This document shows positions 14,105-18,864 of a stretch of 18,864 bases of DNA, piece by piece (positions within the stretch are counted from its first letter, which is position 1; each line of letters starts with the position of its first letter). The position numbers and the translations under genes were made by a program. The stretch is taken from the NCBI GenBank assembly GCA_944363685.1, contig CALVUV010000010.1, positions 1 through 18,864 of the forward strand, read 5' to 3'. Below the pieces are notes generated by a model, which worked only from the letters and a program-made list of their open reading frames with translations, was not told the DNA's origin and did not search any database. Source of the stretch: an uncultured Bacilli bacterium. Its GTDB lineage: Bacteria; Bacillota_I; Bacilli_A; RF39; UBA660.

Positions 14105-14428
14105 TCAAGAACTAATCGCTTCATTTAACATATTAAAAAAAGCATTCATACCCTTATTAAAAGCATTTTCTATTAAATAAGATAAATCAAGCCCTAGTTT
14201 AGAAATATTATTTTCATAGTTAACTTTATCTTTATTAACATAATCTTTAATAGTTACATCCTTACCTGCTGCAATATCTTCTTCATATTCTTTTATTTGT
14301 TCTTCTGTTAACATATTTTCTCTATTTTTAGCATATTCATTATACCCTGATGCTTGCATAAAGTATAAGACAAAGAAAAGAAACACTAATATTAAAATAA
14401 TAAGTCTTGCTAAATTAGTTTTGGTCAC
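14105..14428 (-). CDS. Small single-pass membrane protein in the yqxA position
   Basis: A 107-aa protein with one N-terminal membrane helix (about 7-26, ARLIILILVFLFFVLYFM) and a charged, helical extracytoplasmic part (EEQIKEYEEDIAAGKDV, KLGLDLSYLIENAFNKGMNA). It starts at a GTG (14428) with GAGGTGA upstream and overlaps spoIIP by 14 bases, so it is coupled to it. In B. subtilis the gene after spoIIP is yqxA (DUF3679), also a small one-helix protein of about this size. The identity is by position and topology, not clear sequence match. Confidence 0.65.
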   Translation of the reverse strand: MTKTNLARLIILILVFLFFVLYFMQASGYNEYAKNRENMLTEEQIKEYEEDIAAGKDVTIKDYVNKDKVNYENNISKLGLDLSYLIENAFNKGMNAFFNMLNEAISS

Positions 14429-15380
14429 TATTTATCACCTCACTTAAGACTTCGCTTAAAACTAAAAGTGTCTCATACACTTCATCTATAGTATTTTCAG
14501 GTCCCCCTATTTCAATTAAAATTGTTCTATTAGAAAAATCTTGATTATAAACTCCATTTACTCCTGCTCCTTCTTTTTCATATATACCTTTAGAAAGACC
14601 TGGTATCTTAGTATTTATTAAGTCACTTATTTTCGTACTAAAATCTAAATTTCCCTGATAATTAGGATTTTCTAATCCTACTAAAAACATTACTTTAGCA
14701 TAACTCTTATCATTATAAGTTAGAGTTGTTTTATCATGACTTAGAGAATCTCTATGTAAATCTATAAAATATATTAAACTAGGAAACTTTTCTTTCGCTT
14801 GTTCCATTAATACTCTACTAGCATCATAACTTCCTGCATAATTAAGTCCTAAACTACTTCTAATACTACTAATAGTAGTCTCTTCAACCAAAACATTAAA
14901 ACCTTTATTTTCAAGTTCTTCTTTCAAAACATAATTATTAAGTTTTACTGTAGGCATAACACTATACTCTGCAAAAGATGTTGGTTTATATTCTTCCGTA
15001 TCATGAGAATTATATAAATAAATAGTAGGATTATTATTAATTACTTCATTATTCACCGTCTTAACTTCTTTTACTTCTACCCCTTTAGTTAACCCTCTGT
15101 AATTACTATCTAAAATAGATAAAGGCTTAGATATATCTAAATTAATTAATTTAGTCATAAGCTTATGAAAATAACTATAATTAGATTTACTATTAACTAC
15201 AAATGGATTATTATTTTCAATTAGGAATTTTACTACATCACTATTTTGATATGGAAGATTAAACTTAGATAAAGTTTTAACAGTAAATAGAAAGGAAGAA
15301 AAAACTACAAGGAAAAAGAAGAAAACTTTATATTTTCTTTTTTTAGATTTTCTATTTTTAGATACAAATTTCTTCTTCAT
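14415..15380 (-). CDS. spoIIP: Stage II sporulation protein SpoIIP
   Basis: A membrane-anchored peptidoglycan amidase/endopeptidase that works with SpoIID and SpoIIM to thin the septum and drive engulfment in the mother cell. The 321-aa product has a basic N-terminus, one membrane helix (about 19-36) and a C-terminal zinc amidase domain. Motifs include YLYNSHDTEEYKP (His 126, Glu 129/130), IDLHRDSLSHDKT (His 209), VYNQDFSNRTILIEIGGPEN (Glu 290) and a family-typical end. AGGAGA lies before the ATG at 15380 but is inside a hairpin. The gene follows gpr as in Bacillus. Confidence 0.9.
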   Translation of the reverse strand: MKKKFVSKNRKSKKRKYKVFFFFLVVFSSFLFTVKTLSKFNLPYQNSDVVKFLIENNNPFVVNSKSNYSYFHKLMTKLINLDISKPLSILDSNYRGLTKGVEVKEVKTVNNEVINNNPTIYLYNSHDTEEYKPTSFAEYSVMPTVKLNNYVLKEELENKGFNVLVEETTISSIRSSLGLNYAGSYDASRVLMEQAKEKFPSLIYFIDLHRDSLSHDKTTLTYNDKSYAKVMFLVGLENPNYQGNLDFSTKISDLINTKIPGLSKGIYEKEGAGVNGVYNQDFSNRTILIEIGGPENTIDEVYETLLVLSEVLSEVINSDQN

Positions 15381-15382
15381 AA

Positions 15383-15415
15383 AAATTCTCCTTTATTACA
15401 TAGTAATAAAAGGAG
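15383..15415 (-). promoter_or_regulatory. Hairpin masking the spoIIP ribosome site / gpr attenuator
   Basis: On the minus strand CTCCTTTTATTAC (15403-15415) pairs with GTAATAAAGGAG (15388-15399) around a three-base loop, with one bulge. The 3' arm contains the AAAGGAG of spoIIP, and a run of five T follows. It can act as a gpr terminator or hide the spoIIP start on transcripts that begin upstream of gpr. Confidence 0.6.
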
Positions 15416-15433
15416 TATTAGAATAGTGTCGAA

Positions 15434-16450
15434 TTAATTTATTTCTAAACTTTTATTTAAAGCTTTACTTAATAAACTACTAAGTCTTTCAATAACAAAG
15501 TCTACTTCTTTAGGAGTTACTAAAAGATTATAACCTAAAGGTGTTAATACTTCTGTAATAAGAGCCTTAACTTCATCTTCTTCTAAATTACCTATTAAAC
15601 CCATTACTTCTTCTTTTTCTTCCTCATTTAAAGTATTTTTATGTTCTTTATAATTTCTACTAGTAGGAGGAACTAATTTTAATTTATTATTATTAATATT
15701 TTCTTTTTCATAAGAAAAATGTCTAAAGATATAATTAATAGTATTACTAACTATAGTAGTAGCATCTACAACAGTTGGTATACCTATAGCAATAACAGGA
15801 ATACCTAAAGTTTCTTTACTTATTTCATATCTATTATTTAAAAGACCACTACCAGGATGTATACCTGTATCAGTTAATTGAATTGTTTTATTAATACGCT
15901 CTAAACTTGAGGCCGCAAGGGCATCTATTACAATTAAAAAATCTGGTTTAGTTTTTTCTATCACACCTTCTATTATTTCTTTAGTCTCTATTCCAGTTGT
16001 CCCCATAACACCAGGAACTATTGATGATATTACTCTATATTTAGAATCTAATGGAAGTCCTAACTCAACTATTTGTCTTGTTATTTTAATAGAATCAATA
16101 GTTAAAGGCCCTAAAGCATCAGGAGTCGCTTTCCTATTACCAAGTCCTACTATTAAAACACTTGCATTATCTTTAATATTAATACTATTAAATAAGTCTT
16201 TTAAAGCCTTAATAGTAGCATTTAATAAATTATTAAAATTAACTTCATCTGTTACATCTTCAAAATAAATAGTCTTATAAATACCCTCTTTTTTAGATAT
16301 AGTATTAGACATATCACTATCAACATTAATAGTCTCTATTCTAATATCTTTATATAATTCTTCAGTTTTTTTATATTCCCCAAAATTATTAAGATGCTCT
16401 ACTATTAAGTCAGTTCTTATTCTATATTTACTTAAATCTATTGAACTCAT
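15434..16450 (-). CDS. gpr: Germination protease GPR
   Basis: A spore protease that degrades small acid-soluble proteins at germination; it is made as a zymogen in the forespore. The 338-aa product has the family N-terminus YRIRTDLIVE, with the propeptide region before it, and conserved blocks VGLGNRKATPDALGP (Asp about 111), VPGVMGTTGIET, VIDALAASSLERIN (Asp about 176) and TDTGIHPGSG. These Asp residues match those implicated in catalysis in the GPR family. The ATG at 16450 is chosen because GGGTGA lies six bases before it; the GTG three codons earlier is part of that site. Sigma-G-like -10 sequences (AATACTA, TATACTA) occur upstream, but no convincing -35. It is divergent from rpsT. Confidence 0.9.
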   Translation of the reverse strand: MSSIDLSKYRIRTDLIVEHLNNFGEYKKTEELYKDIRIETINVDSDMSNTISKKEGIYKTIYFEDVTDEVNFNNLLNATIKALKDLFNSINIKDNASVLIVGLGNRKATPDALGPLTIDSIKITRQIVELGLPLDSKYRVISSIVPGVMGTTGIETKEIIEGVIEKTKPDFLIVIDALAASSLERINKTIQLTDTGIHPGSGLLNNRYEISKETLGIPVIAIGIPTVVDATTIVSNTINYIFRHFSYEKENINNNKLKLVPPTSRNYKEHKNTLNEEEKEEVMGLIGNLEEDEVKALITEVLTPLGYNLLVTPKEVDFVIERLSSLLSKALNKSLEIN

Positions 16451-16494
16451 TATAATCACCCAAAATTAGTATTAACAAAATATTACAAAAATAT

Positions 16495-16523
16495 TTGCAA
16501 AATAGTATATTATTTGGTAAAAT
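16495..16523 (+). promoter_or_regulatory. Sigma-A promoter of rpsT
   Basis: TTGCAA (16495-16500), a 17-base spacer and TAAAAT (16518-16523), with an extended TGG before the -10. Transcription would begin about 25 bases before the start codon of rpsT. Confidence 0.65.
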
Positions 16524-16553
16524 TAGATTGTTTACAAAAAGTGAGGTGAAATT

Positions 16554-16820
16554 ATGCCAAATATTAGAAGTGCTAAAAAAAGAGTACGTAGTAATGCTAG
16601 AAAAAGAGATGTTAATACTTTAGTTAACTCTAGTATGAGAACTGCTATCAAAAATTGTGAAAAAGCAGTAGTAGCAGGAAATAAAGAAGAAGCATCAAAC
16701 AAATTAAACATTGCATTACAAAGAGTAGATAAAGCTTGTACTAGTGGACAAGTTCATAAGAATAAAGCTGCTAGATTAAAATCAAGACTTACTAAAGCAG
16801 TAAATGCTATGGAAAGATAA
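16554..16820 (+). CDS. rpsT: 30S ribosomal protein S20
   Basis: Primary 16S rRNA-binding protein of the small subunit. The 88-aa product starts MPNIRSAKKRVRSNARKR and shows the typical Lys/Arg-rich helical hairpin, including VHKNKAARLKSRLTKAV near the end. Length is normal for the family. GAGGTGA lies six bases before the ATG. It is transcribed alone and divergently from gpr, the same arrangement as in B. subtilis, and ends in a strong terminator. Confidence 0.97.
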   Translation: MPNIRSAKKRVRSNARKRDVNTLVNSSMRTAIKNCEKAVVAGNKEEASNKLNIALQRVDKACTSGQVHKNKAARLKSRLTKAVNAMER

Positions 16821-16857
16821 AGAAATGTGGATAGTGTACACGCACATTTCTTTTTTT
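16819..16857. terminator. Terminator shared by rpsT and rbgA
   Basis: AAAGAAATGTG (16819-16829) and CACATTTCTTT (16843-16853) form an 11-bp stem with an inner GTG/CAC pair, followed by T-rich sequence on the plus strand. It lies between convergent rpsT and rbgA; the strong T-run favours rpsT, with weaker action on rbgA. Confidence 0.8.
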
Positions 16858-17722
16858 ATTTTCTATCTAAAGTTATTTCCTTAAAAGCATTATTTTTAAC
16901 ATCATTTAAAATAATAGTAGATGTTCTTTCATAATCAGTAATATTACCTTTAGTAATACATCCTCTTTTCTTTGCAATTTCTTCCATTATCTCTATATTA
17001 GTCATATTATCTACTTTTATATTATAACGACTTTCTAGTTTTTCTTTATATAGTTTAGTTAAAATATCTATTGCAAAGAGAGCTAAATCTTCTTTATTAA
17101 GTATCTCTTCTTTAATAGATGAAAATATTGCTAAGATTCTCGCCTCATATTGATCTTCTAATTTAGGCCATAAAATACCAGGTGAATCTAATAAATCTAT
17201 ATCTTTATTAATTCTAATCCAAGAAAGACTCTTAGTAAATCCTGGCTTATTACCAACACCTGCTGCTTTCTTACCTACTAATCTATTAATTAAAGTACTC
17301 TTACCTACATTAGGTATACCTATAATTAAAGCTCTTAAGTTACGAGGTTTTAACCCTTTAGATTTTCTTTTTTCATTTAATTCTTTACTAACACTTTCAC
17401 TTAACTCTAAAACTTTCTTAACATTTTTATTATTTGCTAAATCAACTGGTACTACTTTATAGCCAAGACTCTCATAATAACTAATAAATTTATCAGTTTC
17501 TTTTTTATCACATAAATCATATTTAGTCATTATTAATATTCTAGGTTTATCTTTAATTAAATCATCTATATCTTTAATCTTAGATGATATAGGCATTCTT
17601 GCATCTATTACTTCATAGATTATATCTATTAGATTAATCTTTTCTCTTATTTCTCTTTTTGTTTTTGCCATATGGCCTGGATACCAGTTGATGTTTGTTG
17701 AATTCTGTTGATTGTTTTCCAT
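16856..17722 (-). CDS. rbgA: Ribosome biogenesis GTPase RbgA (YlqF)
   Basis: A GTPase needed for late assembly of the 50S subunit. The 288-aa product shows the circular permutation of this family: G4 TKYD (66-69) comes before G1 GIPNVGKS (135-142), G2-region GFTKS and G3 DSPG (179-182). The N-terminus INWYPGHMAKTKREI is diagnostic, and a C-terminal helical domain follows. The ATG at 17722 lies six bases after the upstream gene's stop, with AAGGAAGTG upstream. It appears to be transcribed from a promoter ahead of the DUF6870-like gene, linking a housekeeping gene with two accessory-type genes. Confidence 0.93.
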   Translation of the reverse strand: MENNQQNSTNINWYPGHMAKTKREIREKINLIDIIYEVIDARMPISSKIKDIDDLIKDKPRILIMTKYDLCDKKETDKFISYYESLGYKVVPVDLANNKNVKKVLELSESVSKELNEKRKSKGLKPRNLRALIIGIPNVGKSTLINRLVGKKAAGVGNKPGFTKSLSWIRINKDIDLLDSPGILWPKLEDQYEARILAIFSSIKEEILNKEDLALFAIDILTKLYKEKLESRYNIKVDNMTNIEIMEEIAKKRGCITKGNITDYERTSTIILNDVKNNAFKEITLDRK

Positions 17723-17728
17723 GACTTT

Positions 17729-18193
17729 TCACTTCCTTATATATTTATTTAATTCTAACAGAAATTCTTGCTCCGTTAACTTGCTTAAATCTTTATCAAA
17801 GGCTAATGGAGAATTTGTAATCTCCATTCCCATCCAGCTTTCTTTTCTATAATTATTCATTTCTTCAATAGAATTAAACTTTACTTCAACTCTAATTAGT
17901 CCTTCATATTTTCCTAAATATTTTTTTACAGAAATTCTAGCATCATCCAAATATAAGTAACTATTTCTTATTATTTTCGAATATGCAGTCTCTTTTAATT
18001 TATTAAATTCATTTTCTAAAATTTTTACTTTTTCTACAATAATATTTTCTTCATTTAAAATTTCTTTTTCAAATATATTATTTTTTCTTTGAATTCTCAA
18101 ATTATCATTTATATAGTATCTTTCGTATTTAATAGGACTAGTTAACTTTATATTATCTATACTCTTTATTATAAATCTTCTCGTTAAACGCAT
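17729..18193 (-). CDS. CYTH-like protein lacking key acidic residues
   Basis: A 154-aa protein resembling the CYTH/triphosphate tunnel metalloenzyme fold. The C-terminal signature LGKYEGLIRVEVKF (94-106) and WMGMEIT (120-126) matches the GL..AEVEF...WLG.EVT pattern of the family. The N-terminus, where the family has ExExK, reads RLTRRFIIK without those glutamates, and EVEF is EVKF here, so metal and triphosphate binding is probably lost. Residues 50-68 look coiled. AGGAGG lies before the ATG. It sits between the DUF6870-like gene and rbgA. Its role is unknown; an altered-substrate or inactive binding protein are possibilities. Confidence 0.55.
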   Translation of the reverse strand: MRLTRRFIIKSIDNIKLTSPIKYERYYINDNLRIQRKNNIFEKEILNEENIIVEKVKILENEFNKLKETAYSKIIRNSYLYLDDARISVKKYLGKYEGLIRVEVKFNSIEEMNNYRKESWMGMEITNSPLAFDKDLSKLTEQEFLLELNKYIRK

Positions 18194-18208
18194 TTTATTT
18201 TCCTCCTG

Positions 18209-18484
18209 TTATCTATATAATTTTTCTAAAACTCTGGCAAAACAATCATCAGCAGTTTTATCAGTATCAGAAAATCTGATTCTAACCAATTTTCCATTTA
18301 CATTAAATATATAAGGATTCTTTGTCTTCATAATAAAATCCAATATTCTTTCATTACTAGGTTTTCTTCTATTTATTTTTATATCTGTTATTTCATCCAC
18401 ATCTTCTAATTTTATATCATCAAGATTTACATTTCTGCATCTTTCTAATTTTTCTGCTAACTTTTTGATATTATATTTATTCAT
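18209..18484 (-). CDS. Small DUF6870-like protein
   Basis: A 92-aa acidic protein with the pattern RILDFIMKTKNPYIFNVNGK followed by LVRIRFSDTDKTADDC. This ERILDF...NPY.F......V.FS.T..T.ED pattern resembles small proteins, which I recall as DUF6870, carried on conjugative or other mobile elements of gut Firmicutes. The start at 18484 has GGAGTG upstream; a TTG five codons earlier is rejected. A strong promoter precedes it, and the CYTH-like gene follows 15 bases later. No function is established. Confidence 0.6.
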   Translation of the reverse strand: MNKYNIKKLAEKLERCRNVNLDDIKLEDVDEITDIKINRRKPSNERILDFIMKTKNPYIFNVNGKLVRIRFSDTDKTADDCFARVLEKLYR

Positions 18485-18504
18485 AAAATCACACTCCAAC
18501 TAAA

Positions 18505-18533
18505 ATTATATATTTAATTATATCTAATGTTAA
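18505..18533 (-). promoter_or_regulatory. Sigma-A promoter for the DUF6870-CYTH-rbgA unit
   Basis: On the minus strand TTAACA (18528-18533), a 17-base spacer and TATAAT (18505-18510) give a near-consensus promoter about 20 bases before the ribosome site. Confidence 0.65.
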
Positions 18534-18547
18534 ATGTATGATTTTTA

Positions 18548-18574
18548 TTGGGGGTTACAATGTCGTAATCACCA
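18548..18574. repeat. Repeat copy 1 with imperfect dyad
   Basis: TTGGGGGTTACAATG then TCGTAATCACCA. It matches copy 2 at 18693-18722 except for small gaps and two substitutions. Each copy has a partial dyad, GGTTAC...GTAATCA(A)CC. The ~120 bases between the copies hold no clear gene apart from the end of a small ORF. Confidence 0.55.
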
Positions 18575-18674
18575 TTCTAATTCCTATTATAAATATTGTT
18601 AAAATTGCTATATTTTTATTGATTTTAAGTGTTTTTTAATGAAAATATGCAAGTTTTAAAATCGAAGAAAGTCT

Positions 18675-18764
18675 TTATTTATAAGAGTTTGCTTGAGGGT
18701 TACAATAAATCGTAATCAACCAGTTAATCCTTCCTTTTTGGAAACCTTTTTCTTCATTTACCAT
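18675..18764 (-). CDS. Possible 29-aa ORF after the RhuM-like gene
   Basis: ATG at 18764 follows GGTGAT and overlaps the end of the RhuM-like gene by eleven bases. The product, beginning MVNEEKGFQKGRINWLITIY, contains the repeat copy 2 within its coding sequence. It may be a real leader or coupled peptide, or only a chance ORF at a recombination scar. Confidence 0.2.
   Translation of the reverse strand: MVNEEKGFQKGRINWLITIYCNPQANSYK
18693..18722. repeat. Repeat copy 2 with imperfect dyad
   Basis: TTGAGGGTTACAATAAA then TCGTAATCAACCA, a longer version of copy 1 at 18548-18574. Separation is about 145 bases, same orientation. Confidence 0.55.
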
Positions 18765-18864
18765 TACTATCACCCACTTTACTACTTTCTTCCAACAATA
18801 AATCAAAATCTGATTTATATAATTTATCTTGTTTTACTCTATATTTTTCAAATTCTGTTAGTGC
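18754..18864 (-). CDS. C-terminus of a RhuM-like protein (cut by window edge)
   Basis: The last 36 codons of a minus-strand gene that enters from the right edge. The residues ALTEFEKYRVKQDKLYKSDF resemble the ending of the RhuM (virulence RhuM/COG3943) family, which typically has YRV.QDK...SDFD near its C-terminus. RhuM-like genes are commonly found in mobile elements and near restriction-modification genes. Only the tail is visible, so neither domain content nor function can be confirmed. Confidence 0.45.
   Translation of the reverse strand, partial: ALTEFEKYRVKQDKLYKSDFDLLLEESSKVGDSNGK

Noticed and set aside
16467..16509. AATACTA and TATACTA as sigma-G -10 elements of gpr
   Set aside because: One would start inside the ribosome site and neither has a good -35; mentioned only in the gpr entry.
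1..18864. tRNA, rRNA, riboswitch or CRISPR
   Set aside because: No cloverleaf, rRNA-like stretch or regularly spaced repeat was found; gene-free gaps are short and AT-rich.

Overview
The window is very AT-rich (roughly a quarter G+C by eye) and carries a spore-former's gene set: spoIIGA-sigE, spoVID-ysxE, spoIIP and gpr. Ribosome binding sites are strong AGGAGG/AGGTGA types. TGA is used as a stop and TGG for Trp, so this is the standard bacterial code. The best fit is a low-GC, endospore-forming Bacillota of the Bacilli type, perhaps one of the uncultured AT-rich gut lineages. That placement is inference from gene content and base composition. Nearly all housekeeping and sporulation genes lie on the minus strand. 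The plus strand holds rpsT, one small membrane-protein gene and an insertion sequence.

Layout. 1-370: a strong leftward promoter with a short, possibly frame-broken ORF, then an unreported 37-aa ORF tightly coupled to sigE and its terminator. 370-1847: spoIIGA-sigE (mother-cell sigma factor and its protease), with a Spo0A-box-like site and a palindrome upstream. 1954-2175: a small divergent Cys-motif membrane protein. 2125-6717: lon, an unknown 194-aa gene, spoVID and ysxE; this is a compact version of the Bacillus lonA...spoVID-ysxE neighbourhood. 6794-8305: a complete IS3-family (IS150-like) element with 25-bp inverted repeats, an AAT target duplication, orfA/orfB with a -1 frameshift site, and a small extra ORF. 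It sits exactly in the middle of an intrinsic terminator. 8334-9528: two tandem type IV pilin-like genes. 9566-10750: a GHL10/YngK-like glycosidase-fold lipoprotein or anchored protein. 10791-13851: yetF (DUF421), tmk, an HD-domain gene and hemW, probably one transcription unit. 13916-16450: a Nudix-like remnant, a yqxA-position gene, spoIIP and gpr, divergent from rpsT (16554-16820). This is the Bacillus rpsT/gpr-spoIIP-yqxA-(lepA)-hemW order, with lepA absent. 16856-18484: rbgA, a degenerate CYTH protein and a small DUF6870-like protein under one strong promoter. 18548-18864: a diverged repeat pair and the C-terminus of a RhuM-like protein, which look like the edge of a mobile or accessory segment.

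How it works together. Spo0A and sigma-A would switch on spoIIGA-sigE. SpoIIGA matures pro-sigma-E, which drives mother-cell genes including spoVID (coat encasement, with YsxE) and spoIIP (engulfment). Gpr is made in the forespore and digests SASPs at germination. The housekeeping genes serve ribosome assembly (rbgA, rpsT), dTTP synthesis (tmk), haem handling (hemW) and protein quality control (lon). The most unusual points are the IS placement and its self-protecting SD hairpin, the small ORFs attached to sigE and to the IS, and the SD-masking hairpin in front of spoIIP.
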